Positions 8,010 to 16,382 of a stretch of DNA of 64,000 nucleotides are shown here, piece after piece. The DNA lies in NCBI GenBank assembly GCA_031376455.1, contig JANMDU010000001.1:62001-126000 (forward strand), in the 5' to 3' direction. Source of the stretch: JANMDU01 sp031376455. GTDB taxonomy: Bacteria > Pseudomonadota > Gammaproteobacteria > Burkholderiales > Burkholderiaceae_C. Below the pieces are notes generated by a model. The model had not been told where the DNA came from. It did not search any database and worked only from the letters and a program-made list of their open reading frames with translations. Made by a program: the position numbers and the translations under genes. Position 1 is the first letter of the stretch. The number at the start of each line of letters is the position of its first letter.

Positions 8010-8819
8010 TCATCGCCGCCAATTTGCAATTGTCCAGTCATACGGCACAAATTTCACTGGCCAAGTTGGGTCTGCTGCGACGGGTGCATAGCGGTTAGCA
8101 TAGGCAATCAAATGCGGCGCGGTGCTTGTCGCCTGCACAGGCGCAAAATCTTCTGGAAAGAACGAAAAAATCTCTGAGAGATAGACCGTTTGTGTGGCGG
8201 TATCTCTTCGCATGTTGCGCGGATCGGCAAAGAACAAGCGCGATTCGCGCTCTAATTGTTGCTCCAACTGAGCGCCCTCAAACGGCTCACGCGGCAGCAC
8301 TGGGCAAGAGACTGAGCTGCAATTGAGTGCCCAATGAATGCGCGACTCGCCGAGTTTGCGGATCACTTCATTTTCATAGGCGTAGAGCGATAGTTGCTGC
8401 CCGCCGATGGTGTGTTTGCGTGAGATGAAAAATCGGTAGCGCTGCACCAAGCTGGTATTGCTCTGCGGAATGCCCAGATCAATCACATTGAACATCGACA
8501 GCGCGTTGTAGGCATTGATGTGATGCGCTAGGCGATCTTGCGCATTGGCGATATCAGCCGCCTTGATGCGCGCCACATAGCGAACATAGGTGTGCAAATC
8601 TTGCGGTGCGCGTGCCAGAGTTGCGTAATCTACTTGGCCTTGTGCATTCACATGCGTGGCAAGCACGCGCGCCCAAGCTGCTTGGGCAGCAGGCATGCTC
8701 ACGTCATCGTCGCTCGCTGTTGTTTGCGGCGTGGCGACCAAAGTCGAGCAGGCCTGCAGCAGCACAATTGTGAATGCCACCATAAGTTTGCAAACGCCGG
8801 CGGCGTAAGTTTTATACAT
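8010..8819 (-). CDS. DUF547 domain lipoprotein
   Basis: A 269-residue protein with a lipoprotein signal (hydrophobic residues 10-23, LLQAC lipobox at 20-24). The body is a DUF547 domain: LAHHINAYNALSMFNVI, the SRIHWALNCSSVSCPVLP segment with conserved cysteines, and a C-terminal FVPYDWTIN-like end. The fold is thought to be papain/transglutaminase-like, but the activity is unknown. It starts 6 bases after the radical SAM gene ends, so the two form one transcription unit, with the lipoprotein acting at the envelope. Confidence 0.88.
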   Translation of the reverse strand: MYKTYAAGVCKLMVAFTIVLLQACSTLVATPQTTASDDDVSMPAAQAAWARVLATHVNAQGQVDYATLARAPQDLHTYVRYVARIKAADIANAQDRLAHHINAYNALSMFNVIDLGIPQSNTSLVQRYRFFISRKHTIGGQQLSLYAYENEVIRKLGESRIHWALNCSSVSCPVLPREPFEGAQLEQQLERESRLFFADPRNMRRDTATQTVYLSEIFSFFPEDFAPVQATSTAPHLIAYANRYAPVAADPTWPVKFVPYDWTIANWRR

Positions 8820-8825
8820 CGTGGC

Positions 8826-10241
8826 TCACCTTGAACATCCATCAGAAGCGGCTGCTTCAACTTGCGAATGCGTGCCGATATCGCAATTGCTGTCGCCTGC
8901 ATGCCGCTGAGCCATCGCCCTCACACGAGAGCGGCCTTTGAGGTACTTGATGGGATAACTCACCAGCCCAGCTGCATCTTTTCGCACTGTGGCTGTATGC
9001 GGCGCACGCAGTGGTTGCCAAGTCTGTCCGTCGGCCTGCGTTAAAGGGCGCAGCAAATGCTCATCGCGCTGCGCGTTGAATTCACACATGGGCACGAGGC
9101 CGGCCGGACCTGCGGCCATGAAGACACAGGTCTCAATGCGCTCAGCGACCAGCTCGCTGGCATCCATAAAGTTGTGAATAAAGTAGCTGATCTTGCGCGG
9201 TGGCGTGTGCAGCATGCTGAGTGCTCGTGTGCGCAAGCCCCAGGCCAACGCAAGCGCCCAGCGCACGCCTGCCAGAGCCAAGCTCGGGCGCGCCAGCACA
9301 GCGCTGGCAAATGCCCAAGCCGCCCGCCATGGGCTGTGGCGCGGCACGACCACATGCGCCGTCTCTCGCATCGCGCGCGCAATGAAGGCGGCATCGGCAA
9401 ACAAATCATGCACGCTCATGCGGTCTGCTTTCCCGAGCACGAGTGCCGTGGCATAGCGGTTGCATTGCGGATGTCCGCCGAGCAGTGCATCCCAATTCAA
9501 GCGTGTGCCTGCGCCTTGCTCGATGCTTGTCATCATCGTTTGCTGCGTCAGCTGATCCGGGCGGCTGCCCAGCAAACCGCGCCCCGTGGCTGCTTGCATT
9601 TGAAACGATGCGAGACGCACCACATCGCTGTGCAGTGCAAAAAATCTAGCCAGCATCGGCACGTCTGCAAAATTGGCCGCATGTACGGTTGTGTTGAAAA
9701 ACACACTCAGCCCCAAGCCGCGTGCGCGGGCGATGTATTCCAAGCGCAGAGCGTTCAGCTGCGTCTCATCGCAATAGCCTTTGCGCTGCTGCGTCATGTC
9801 CACATGGAATGCCACATCCGTGAGGCCAGCGTTACGCAATCGAATCAGCAATTCGCGCGAGGCCAAAATGCCATTGGTAAACAGTGAAGCGCGCATGCCT
9901 CTGCTGACAATGCGGCTCACGATCTGCTCCAGCTCATGATGATCGCGCAAGGTCGGGTCACCGCCAGAGATTTGCACATCGCAATTCGCACCATACTGCC
10001 GCGCGATCATGTCGATGCGTCGATAAATTTCTTCGAGCGGAAAATCTTGAATCGCCTCCGAATGCTCAGACAAATAGCACAACGAGCAATCCAGATTGCA
10101 GCGCTGCGTGATTTCCAGAGAAACGCAGCCAATCGGCCAGCGGCGCGAAGCGACTTGATGCGGCGTGAACAAATCGTGGCGCTGCAAAGCCGTGCGCAAA
10201 GCTTGCGCTGCGGGTGTGCAAAAAGCATCAAGTGGCGGCAT
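8826..10241 (-). CDS. Radical SAM enzyme with a C-terminal cysteine region, resembling the tetraether-synthase-like group
   Basis: A 471-residue protein. The radical SAM cluster motif CxxxCxxC is at Cys48, Cys52 and Cys55 (RCNLDCSLCYLS), followed by the SAM-binding ISGGDPTLR at about residues 91-99. The region from about 355 onward (FIHNFMDASEL...CVFMAAGPAGLVPMCEFN) has the spacing of the C-terminal module that I recall from tetraether lipid synthase-type enzymes, in which a short Cys-x(n)-G-x-x-P-C-x-x-N segment binds an extra cluster or lipid. That likeness is from memory. It heads a two-gene unit with the DUF547 lipoprotein, which suggests a membrane-linked substrate. The product is unknown. 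Confidence 0.8.
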   Translation of the reverse strand: MPPLDAFCTPAAQALRTALQRHDLFTPHQVASRRWPIGCVSLEITQRCNLDCSLCYLSEHSEAIQDFPLEEIYRRIDMIARQYGANCDVQISGGDPTLRDHHELEQIVSRIVSRGMRASLFTNGILASRELLIRLRNAGLTDVAFHVDMTQQRKGYCDETQLNALRLEYIARARGLGLSVFFNTTVHAANFADVPMLARFFALHSDVVRLASFQMQAATGRGLLGSRPDQLTQQTMMTSIEQGAGTRLNWDALLGGHPQCNRYATALVLGKADRMSVHDLFADAAFIARAMRETAHVVVPRHSPWRAAWAFASAVLARPSLALAGVRWALALAWGLRTRALSMLHTPPRKISYFIHNFMDASELVAERIETCVFMAAGPAGLVPMCEFNAQRDEHLLRPLTQADGQTWQPLRAPHTATVRKDAAGLVSYPIKYLKGRSRVRAMAQRHAGDSNCDIGTHSQVEAAASDGCSR

Positions 10242-10287
10242 ATTGAGTGTGTCGCGCCAATCTCGCTAGCCTTACACCGGCGGGGCT

Positions 10288-11280
10288 CTAGTTGAGATAA
10301 AGCCGATGCTGCCTCGCATGTACCCGAGCCAAGCCAAGCAGTGCATCGGTGTAAGGCGTAGGCATCTTCAGTAGTTGACCGATCTCGCGTACGCTAGATA
10401 CGAGCGCATCGAGCTCCACCGCGCGACCCGCTTCCACATCTTGCAGCATCGAGGTTTTAAAAGCACCGAGTTTGAGCGTAACTTGGTGGCGATCTTCAGG
10501 CTGTTGCGCAATCGGGATGCCGATCTTCTCGCCGATCGCTTTGGCCTCCAGCATCACGGCGCTGATGAAGCCGCGCAGCAAATCGTCGCCGAGGATTTTG
10601 TCCGTCGTCGCGCCGGTGATGGCACTGATGGGGTTAACGGTCATGTTGCCCCAGAGCTTGTACCAAATGTCTGTTTGAATTTGCGGGGAGACGCTTGCAT
10701 CAAAACCAGCCTCTTTCAGCAATGCCAACAGGGCCTGCACACGCGGCGTGTCTTGGCCTGAGGGCTCGCCGATGATGAGCCCGTTGCCGAAATGATGCTG
10801 GATCACGCCGGGGCTTCGCGCCGAGCAACTGGCATGAACCACCGAGCCGATGATGTGCTGCGCAGGCAGATACTTGGCAATAGAGCCTCCCGCATCCACA
10901 CTGCTCAATTGCGTGCCCGCAAGCATGCCGCCGAAATTGTTGAAGAACCACCAAGGCACGCCATTCATCGCGCTCAGCAGCATCGTGTTCGCGCCCAGCA
11001 GCGGCGCGATCTGCGCAGCTACTTCGCGCACAGCGGGCGCTTTGACTGCGAGGATCACGAGATCTTGCTCGCCCAGCAACGCTGCATCATTGGATGCATT
11101 CACCTTCGCTTGAATCTGCACATCTTTGCTGTGTAACTGCAAGCCAGCACGCTGCACAGCTTCAAGCGTGGCATCACGTGCAAATACCGATATCTGCACT
11201 CCCGCGCATCTTGAAAGCCTCGCACCGATCCAGCCCCCGATGCTGCCGGCGCCTACGATGCCTATGCGTTGAATCTTCAT
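10288..11280 (-). CDS. 2-dehydropantoate 2-reductase family oxidoreductase (PanE/ApbA-like)
   Basis: A 330-residue NADPH-dependent reductase. The Rossmann motif GAGSIGGWIGARL is at residues 10-22, the second-domain lysine lies in the LWGNMTVNPISAITGAT region near residue 212, and the C-terminal helical domain is complete. The sequence family reduces ketopantoate, but this copy is the last gene of a catabolic operon behind an aldolase and a monooxygenase, so it may reduce an aldol-derived keto acid instead. A family A repeat separates it from the aldolase. Confidence 0.85.
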   Translation of the reverse strand: MKIQRIGIVGAGSIGGWIGARLSRCAGVQISVFARDATLEAVQRAGLQLHSKDVQIQAKVNASNDAALLGEQDLVILAVKAPAVREVAAQIAPLLGANTMLLSAMNGVPWWFFNNFGGMLAGTQLSSVDAGGSIAKYLPAQHIIGSVVHASCSARSPGVIQHHFGNGLIIGEPSGQDTPRVQALLALLKEAGFDASVSPQIQTDIWYKLWGNMTVNPISAITGATTDKILGDDLLRGFISAVMLEAKAIGEKIGIPIAQQPEDRHQVTLKLGAFKTSMLQDVEAGRAVELDALVSSVREIGQLLKMPTPYTDALLGLARVHARQHRLYLN

Positions 11281-11298
11281 TTTTTAACTCGATTTTTT

Positions 11299-11358
11299 GA
11301 GTGTTTTTAGCATTTAGCCGGCGTATTTGTTGCGCAACATGCTATTCATTTAATAGTG
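11299..11358 (-). repeat. Family A repeat, copy 3
   Basis: A near full-length copy read on the minus strand, with ATGTTGCGCAACAAATACGC at its centre and a TGCTAAAAACACTC tail. It occupies the 84-base gap between the aldolase and PanE-like genes. Confidence 0.88.
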
Positions 11359-11364
11359 AATAAT

Positions 11365-12126
11365 TCACTGCGCATAACCCGGATTGAAATTGTCCACGCG
11401 CCGCTTCAAAGCATCAAACACATCTTGGCCTGCGCCAAACTGCGCATCGAATTGAAAACTCTCAGCCGTAGTTTTCCTCGCCACGGCTTCAGGCACGATA
11501 AGCGCTGCACCCAAACTCGCTTGCATGCATTGAACATCACAAGCGCGTTGCAATGTCCATAAACGCACCAGCGCCAAAGGCAAGGTCGATGCCCATGCGA
11601 GCAGGCCATGGTTACGCAATATCAGCAGCGACTTGTCTGCCATGTTCTTCAATAAACGCGGTGCTTCCTCGGCATGCACGGTGATGCCTTCAAAGTCGTG
11701 ATAAGCCACCAATCCGTGCAACTGCGCAGAATAAAAATTGTTTTGAGCAAGACCGTTTTGCGTGCAGGCCACGGCCATGCCGGTGGTGGTGTGGGTGTGC
11801 ATGATGCAATGCGCCCCGCTCACATGCTGATGAATCGCGCTGTGAACGGTAAAGCCCGCAGGATTCACCGGATGCGGGTTGCTCGTATCGAGCTTATTGC
11901 CGCGCACATCAATCTTCACCAAATTGCTGGCGGTGACTTCGCTGTAGTGCAGGCCGAAGGGGTTGATGAGGAAATGTTTCTCTTGACCACTTACGCTAGC
12001 AGGCAAACGCACCGTGATGTGGTTGTAGATCATCTCCGCCCATCCGAGCATGTCGAAGATGCGGTAGCAAGCGGCCAGCTCCACGCGGGAGCGCCATTCA
12101 TCGGGGTGGACATCTGATTGTTTCAT
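11365..12126 (-). CDS. Class II aldolase/adducin family protein
   Basis: A 253-residue protein with the family zinc ligands HTHTTTG (about residue 109) and the ILRNHGLLAW motif (about residue 170). Members are zinc-dependent aldolases or decarboxylases acting on keto acids and sugar phosphates. The hpa operon here has no visible class II pyruvate aldolase of the HpaI type, so this protein may take the place of HpaI or serve a branch opened by the flavin monooxygenase. Its ATG overlaps the stop of the DUF2783-like gene by four bases, showing translational coupling. Confidence 0.85.
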   Translation of the reverse strand: MKQSDVHPDEWRSRVELAACYRIFDMLGWAEMIYNHITVRLPASVSGQEKHFLINPFGLHYSEVTASNLVKIDVRGNKLDTSNPHPVNPAGFTVHSAIHQHVSGAHCIMHTHTTTGMAVACTQNGLAQNNFYSAQLHGLVAYHDFEGITVHAEEAPRLLKNMADKSLLILRNHGLLAWASTLPLALVRLWTLQRACDVQCMQASLGAALIVPEAVARKTTAESFQFDAQFGAGQDVFDALKRRVDNFNPGYAQ

Positions 12127-12320
12127 GGTGAGGCCTTCTCATGCTTGTGTAAATCTTGCAGCACAGATTGAATATTTTCCTGCGCCAGTGTGGCGTTATC
12201 CGACTGGCTCATCAGCTTTAGGCTCAGCATGGCTAAAAATAGCTCGCTGCGCGCGCCTGCTGCATGCACGGCATCGGCTAAAGCGGCATACACCGTATCA
12301 AGTTCATGCGCTTGCATCAA
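12123..12320 (-). CDS. DUF2783-like small protein
   Basis: A 65-residue, probably all-helical protein (ELDTVYAALADAVHAAGAR...LFLAMLSLKLM). From memory, DUF2783 proteins of about 60 residues lie beside MhpA-type flavin monooxygenases, exactly as here: its 5' end overlaps the monooxygenase gene by 17 bases and its 3' end overlaps the aldolase gene by four. It may be a small partner of the monooxygenase. The tight overlaps on both sides argue that it is real and translated. Confidence 0.75.
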   Translation of the reverse strand: MMQAHELDTVYAALADAVHAAGARSELFLAMLSLKLMSQSDNATLAQENIQSVLQDLHKHEKASP

Positions 12321-13857
12321 ATTTCTCCGGGTGTTGGCTGCGATGCAAGGCTTGCTTCACCATTGCAGACGATGCGCGCTCATCCCAGCGCGCGGCAATG
12401 TAGCCATCGGGCCGAATCAGCAAGCTCGTGTGCGCGGCAGATTCATAGCGCATCTGCGCTTCTTGGTGAAGATCAGTCTGCGCGTTCAAAGCGATGCTGC
12501 GCAACCCGTCGACTTGCATCAGCTCACCGAAACACAATAAGCAGTAAGCTTGCCCGAAACTTTGTGTGAGATGTTGCACCTCGCCATTAATCAGCACGCG
12601 CGCTTCTGGAGCCACATAGCCCGGCGAGGCGACTCGTGTATCCGCGCTCTCACTCGGATAGCGCACGGGCGAAGACTGGCGTGGATTGATCAGCGAGCGC
12701 AGCTGTGGTGTACTTCCTGCCAAGCGAAGCGCTGCCTGACGCATGAGATCAAAGCCGTGATGTGGTGGGCTCATAAACTCTGTGCTTTTGCTGCCGAAAT
12801 CAATGTTGATCAAAGCAGCAGCGCGGCGCTCTGTGCTGTAGGTATCCAGCAATGCATCACTAGCTTCATCTTTGAGCACGCCAGCCAACTTCCAAGCGAG
12901 ATTGCCAGCATCGTCCAAGCCAGAGTTCAAGCCACGCACGCCAAAAATTGGCACCAGATGCGCTGCGTCTCCCGCAAAAAAAATGCGGCCATGGCGATAC
13001 GCATCCAAACTCAAGCATTTGGCGTTGTAAATCGAAATCCATTGCGGCTGCCAAGGCTCGGCCTCACCCATCCATTCCAAATGCGCTTTAACGCGCGGCA
13101 ACACGTTCTCGGGTTTGACGGCTTCCACCGGATCTTCATCATCGCGCACTTGGTAATCAATGCGCCATACATCATCGGGCTGACGATGCATGAGAATGGT
13201 GGAACCGGGGTTGGTGGGCGGATCAAACCATGCGAGCCGCTCCACAGGGTGCGTTTGCAGCCGTGTGGATTTTTGCACCACATCCACAATCACGTAGCGC
13301 CCTTCGTATTGAATGCCTTTGAGCTGTAGCCCTATTTGCTCGCGCACGGTGCTGCGGCCGCCATCGCAGGCAATCAACCAATCGGTTCGCAGTGTCTCGC
13401 CGCCATGCAGCGTCAGCATCGCATGATCAGCGTGGTTTTCCACCTTTGCTACGCGCGTACTCCAGCGCACCGTGATTAAACCGGGGAAATTTTTCTCAGC
13501 GGCTCGCAGCGCATATTCCTCGACATAGAACTGCTGGATATTCGTCATCGGCGCAAAGCGCTGAGAAGCATCATGCGACATGTCAAATTTAAGCACTTCA
13601 TCGCCACGAAAATAACTGCGCCCACTCGTCCACGCCAAGCCCTTGCGCATCACAGCTTGCGCCGCGCCACACCAATGCAAAATTTCTAGTGAGCGACGCG
13701 AGAGACAAATCGCACGGCTGCCTGCGCAAAAACTCTCATCGCCTTCGATCACAGTGCTGGCAATGCCTTGTGAGGCGAGAAGCGCAGCCATCGTCAACCC
13801 AACTGGCCCACCACCAGCGATCACCACAGAGGCCCGGCTGATCTTTGAATCACTCAT
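12304..13857 (-). CDS. FAD-dependent aromatic monooxygenase (PheA/TfdB/MhpA family)
   Basis: A 517-residue flavoprotein hydroxylase. The FAD-binding GGGPVGLTMAALLASQG is at residues 15-31, the DG motif IACDGGRSTVREQ at about 163, the GD motif FFAGDAAHLVPIFGVRGLNS at about 285, and the C-terminal thioredoxin-like domain follows. Such enzymes add a hydroxyl to phenols using NAD(P)H and O2. In this operon it is the only visible hydroxylase that could feed the meta-cleavage genes, since no HpaB/HpaC pair lies in the window. A family A repeat separates it from hpaH. Confidence 0.9.
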   Translation of the reverse strand: MSDSKISRASVVIAGGGPVGLTMAALLASQGIASTVIEGDESFCAGSRAICLSRRSLEILHWCGAAQAVMRKGLAWTSGRSYFRGDEVLKFDMSHDASQRFAPMTNIQQFYVEEYALRAAEKNFPGLITVRWSTRVAKVENHADHAMLTLHGGETLRTDWLIACDGGRSTVREQIGLQLKGIQYEGRYVIVDVVQKSTRLQTHPVERLAWFDPPTNPGSTILMHRQPDDVWRIDYQVRDDEDPVEAVKPENVLPRVKAHLEWMGEAEPWQPQWISIYNAKCLSLDAYRHGRIFFAGDAAHLVPIFGVRGLNSGLDDAGNLAWKLAGVLKDEASDALLDTYSTERRAAALINIDFGSKSTEFMSPPHHGFDLMRQAALRLAGSTPQLRSLINPRQSSPVRYPSESADTRVASPGYVAPEARVLINGEVQHLTQSFGQAYCLLCFGELMQVDGLRSIALNAQTDLHQEAQMRYESAAHTSLLIRPDGYIAARWDERASSAMVKQALHRSQHPEKFDASA

Positions 13858-13858
13858 T

Positions 13859-13905
13859 ATTTAATAGCACTTAGCGCAATGAATACGGCATCAAACAGCT
13901 TTTTA
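13859..13905 (+). repeat. Family A repeat, copy 4 (supplies the hpaH stop codon)
   Basis: AATAGCACTTAGCGCAATG and the following TACGGCA match the consensus; the tail is degenerate. It fills the hpaH-monooxygenase gap, and its end contains the TAA stop of hpaH at 13903-13905. Confidence 0.78.
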
Positions 13906-14736
13906 TATAAATTTGAACTGCAAGCGACCATGCACGCCATAGTCCACATCAAATCTATCGCCCGCCTTCGCAGGCACAGGCTTGGTGAACGAGCCCGCTA
14001 AAACAATCTCTCCTGCGTGCAAGTGCTCACCCCAAGGCGCGAGCTTGTTAGCCAGCCAAGCAATGCCCACCGCCGGATGGCCTTGTACGCCAGCGGCCAA
14101 GCCCGTTTCCTCCACCACGCCGTTGTAGCGGCAGATCGCGCCGACCCACGGCAAATCCGTGGTCTGCGCATCCATACGATATCGCGCGTCGGTCGAAATA
14201 TCGCCAATCACGATGCCCGCATTCGCCGCGTTATCGCTAATGGTGTCGAACACTTTGCGAGGCGCTTTTGTATGGCGATCAAATTGCTCGATGCGTGCAT
14301 CAATAATTTCGATGGCGGGTGTGACGTAATCCGTAGCAGCTAACACATCTTCAACGCTGATATGCGGCCCGCGCAATTCGCGTTTCAAAACAAAGGCCAG
14401 CTCCACTTCTACGCGCGGCGCAATGAAATTTTTCACTGGAATGTCCAGCACCTCGCCCGCACGACAGGTGTAGCGCATCGTGTCTAGCAGCGTGCCGTAA
14501 TCCGGCTCATCAATATTGCTCGATATTTGCATCGCGCGCGAAGTCAACCCAATCTTGTGGCCAATCACTCTTCGGCCTTGTGCCGCTTTGATCTTCATCC
14601 ACGCGCGGTTAATGCGGTAGCCGTCCTCCATCGTCATGCTCGGATGCGCAACCGATAAATGGCGCAACTGCTCGCGCGATTGCTCTGCTGCTTCCAGCTG
14701 CGCAGCGAGTTGTTCAATCAATGCATCACTCAGCAT
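13903..14736 (-). CDS. hpaH: 2-oxo-hept-4-ene-1,7-dioate hydratase HpaH
   Basis: A 277-residue hydratase of the fumarylacetoacetase-like fold that adds water to 2-oxo-hept-4-ene-1,7-dioate late in homoprotocatechuate meta-cleavage. Visible motifs are GHKIGLTSRAMQ near residue 59, the metal-binding FIAPRVEVELAFVL with its Glu pair near 105, and a C-terminal GSFTKPVPAKAGD. It starts three bases after hpaF, which is typical of this operon. Confidence 0.93.
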   Translation of the reverse strand: MLSDALIEQLAAQLEAAEQSREQLRHLSVAHPSMTMEDGYRINRAWMKIKAAQGRRVIGHKIGLTSRAMQISSNIDEPDYGTLLDTMRYTCRAGEVLDIPVKNFIAPRVEVELAFVLKRELRGPHISVEDVLAATDYVTPAIEIIDARIEQFDRHTKAPRKVFDTISDNAANAGIVIGDISTDARYRMDAQTTDLPWVGAICRYNGVVEETGLAAGVQGHPAVGIAWLANKLAPWGEHLHAGEIVLAGSFTKPVPAKAGDRFDVDYGVHGRLQFKFI

Positions 14737-14739
14737 GGT

Positions 14740-15171
14740 TCAAACTTTCTTAAACAGCGGATGGATCGAGCTGTGCTTCTCATCGAAAGCCTCCTGTCCT
14801 TCATCGACTTGCACCGTCACGCCGATATGCTCAGTTTGCAATAAATGATCAAAATGCGCTTTAGCCGCCGCAGATACTGCGCGACCAGCTATTATTTTAG
14901 TAGCATCGCTGCGCCCCCGCCCCATGCGCAAGTTCATATAGACAAAGCCATATTCGCCAGACCCACCTGCTGCTTTCCCAGCTGCACCGCCATCCGCAAT
15001 CGCAAAATGATTCGCGGCAAAAGCCAACACCCGCGTGCCGCCAACCGGATAAATCGCCGCTCCCGCTTCATCGCGCACCGCGATCATCGTGTCGGCGAGC
15101 TTGCGGCAAAGCGCCTTCATATCCGTCTTCGCGTCCAAATTCGGCGTGTAGTAAATCACAAGATGCGGCAT
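14740..15171 (-). CDS. hpaF: 5-carboxymethyl-2-hydroxymuconate Delta-isomerase HpaF
   Basis: A 143-residue tautomerase-like isomerase with catalytic proline after the initiator methionine (MPHLVIYY). It isomerises the meta-cleavage product after oxidation by HpaE. The conserved YMNLRMGRGRSDATK segment is present. Residues 90-104 (ATKIIAGRAVSAAA) are encoded by a stretch that matches the family A repeat almost throughout, yet family-like residues are kept around it. It sits one base from hpaD and three from hpaH. Confidence 0.92.
   Translation of the reverse strand: MPHLVIYYTPNLDAKTDMKALCRKLADTMIAVRDEAGAAIYPVGGTRVLAFAANHFAIADGGAAGKAAGGSGEYGFVYMNLRMGRGRSDATKIIAGRAVSAAAKAHFDHLLQTEHIGVTVQVDEGQEAFDEKHSSIHPLFKKV
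14861..14904 (-). repeat. Family A repeat-like segment, copy 5, inside hpaF
   Basis: Read with the gene: GCTACTAAAATAATAGC, then CGCGCAGTATCTGCGGCGGC, close to the consensus. The frame is the same phase used by the other sense-oriented coding copies (GCT AT. ...). Confidence 0.65.
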
Positions 15172-15172
15172 C

Positions 15173-16054
15173 TCAAACCCCTAAGTGCAATGGAACAACT
15201 GGAAATATCGCATTGATTTGCCCCGTGCCGCTTGATCCGAAATACGGTGTGATGACTTCTACTTTTTCTTTGTACTCAAAATTCTCATAAGCACCACCCA
15301 CCACGCCATAAAGCATGGCCGTGTCGTGCATGTCGCCCTCGCCCCAGCATTTATCAGCGTACATGGGCAGCATGTCGATCACTGTGGCGTGCTCGCCCCT
15401 CTCCCACAGCTCGACTACCCGCAGATCGATTTGCTCTAAGAAAGCGTTGTAGGTTTTGAAGGCGTATTCGGGGGCTTTGCCGTTGTCGGCAAAGTGATGC
15501 GACAGGCTGCCACTGGCAAATACGGCCACCGTCCCATCGTAGCGCTCTTCAATCGCGCGGCGCACGGCTGCACCAAAGCGCTGGCTCTCCCGCAGATCAT
15601 GCCAGTCGCACCAAGCGCTCACGCAAATCACTTTGTAATATTGATCGGCATTCATATAGCGCATCGGCACGAGCGTGCCGTATTCGAGTTCGAGCGAGGT
15701 ATCGGAATGCGCGCGCGTTTTGATGCCCATTTCGTTGGCCACATCAGCAATCGTGTGGCCGAGTGCAGAGTTGCCAGGGTAGTCATATGGCATGTTTTTG
15801 ATGAAATGCGGCAGCTCGTTGCTGGTGTAAATACCTTTGAAACGCGGGCCGCAGTTGATGTGGTATTCGCTGTTGACTTGCCAATGCACATCGAACACGA
15901 CGATGGTATCGACCCCCGCTGCTCTGCAACGCTTGTCGATTTCTTTATGGCCTGCGATTGCTGCATCTCGCTTGCCAAAATTGGGGCTAGGGAATTCACA
16001 CAGGTACATGCTGGGGACGTGGGTGATTTTGGCGGCGAGTGCTAGTGTGCCCAT
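15173..16054 (-). CDS. hpaD: 3,4-dihydroxyphenylacetate 2,3-dioxygenase HpaD (LigB-type extradiol dioxygenase)
   Basis: A 293-residue non-haem iron enzyme that cleaves homoprotocatechuate next to its hydroxyls. LigB-superfamily features are visible: KITHVPSMY with an early histidine, FDVHWQVNSEYHI, and the late SGSLSHHFADNG. The open frame extends to 16417 through repeats, but I start it at the ATG at 16054 because a GAGGAG site lies just upstream and MGTLALAAKITHVPSM is the family-like N-terminus. The 328-base gap on its 5' side holds two family B elements, which is odd inside an operon. Confidence 0.93.
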   Translation of the reverse strand: MGTLALAAKITHVPSMYLCEFPSPNFGKRDAAIAGHKEIDKRCRAAGVDTIVVFDVHWQVNSEYHINCGPRFKGIYTSNELPHFIKNMPYDYPGNSALGHTIADVANEMGIKTRAHSDTSLELEYGTLVPMRYMNADQYYKVICVSAWCDWHDLRESQRFGAAVRRAIEERYDGTVAVFASGSLSHHFADNGKAPEYAFKTYNAFLEQIDLRVVELWERGEHATVIDMLPMYADKCWGEGDMHDTAMLYGVVGGAYENFEYKEKVEVITPYFGSSGTGQINAIFPVVPLHLGV

Positions 16055-16090
16055 TTTGTACTCCTCTTGTGTTTTGTGGCGGCTGTTCCG

Positions 16091-16199
16091 CGCAAACGAG
16101 GCAGCGGGTGCAAACCTCCGCGAATGTCCCCCGGCTGGCGCTGCGCGCGTGCCTCCGCCTTTATTTCGCTGCGGTTTACACCCGCTGCCTCTTGTGCGC
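16091..16199 (-). repeat. Family B structured element, copy 2 (type I, inverted)
   Basis: Stem 16098-16115 with 16174-16191 has one mismatch in 18 and extends outward imperfectly. The core reads on the minus strand: GCGAAATAAAG, GGCGGA, a GCGC-type apical hairpin, GGGGGACA, TTCGC. It faces copy 3 in the opposite direction. Confidence 0.86.
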
Positions 16200-16241
16200 T
16201 GCGTTGTGACGTTCGAAGGTTGCGTGCGACCATTGTTTGCT

Positions 16242-16345
16242 GAGCCGAGGGTTGGGGTGTCCCACGTAGCGAAATAAAGGCGGAGGCACGCGCGCAGCGC
16301 CAGCCGGGGGACATTCGCGCAGTGGGATACCCCAAGCCTTGGCTC
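16242..16345 (+). repeat. Family B structured element, copy 3 (type I)
   Basis: Stem 16242-16265 with 16322-16345 pairs with three mismatches in 24. Its core is almost identical to that of copy 2, but the stem sequence is wholly different. The two copies lie head to head between hpaE and hpaD. Confidence 0.86.
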
Positions 16346-16382
16346 ATGTGACGACCTAAGAGCGAAACAAGCAAGAAAAACA

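Noticed and set aside
9057..9887. A 276-codon open frame on the plus strand opposite the radical SAM gene
   Set aside because: It is a shadow frame rich in Arg, His and Cys with no domain; the minus-strand gene explains the region.
12233..12262. AAAAATAGCTCGCTGCGCGC in the DUF2783-like gene
   Set aside because: The similarity to family A is short and the residues fit the expected helices of the protein.
12550..13329. A 259-codon open frame on the plus strand opposite the flavin monooxygenase
   Set aside because: It lacks recognisable motifs and lies wholly inside a clear enzyme gene.
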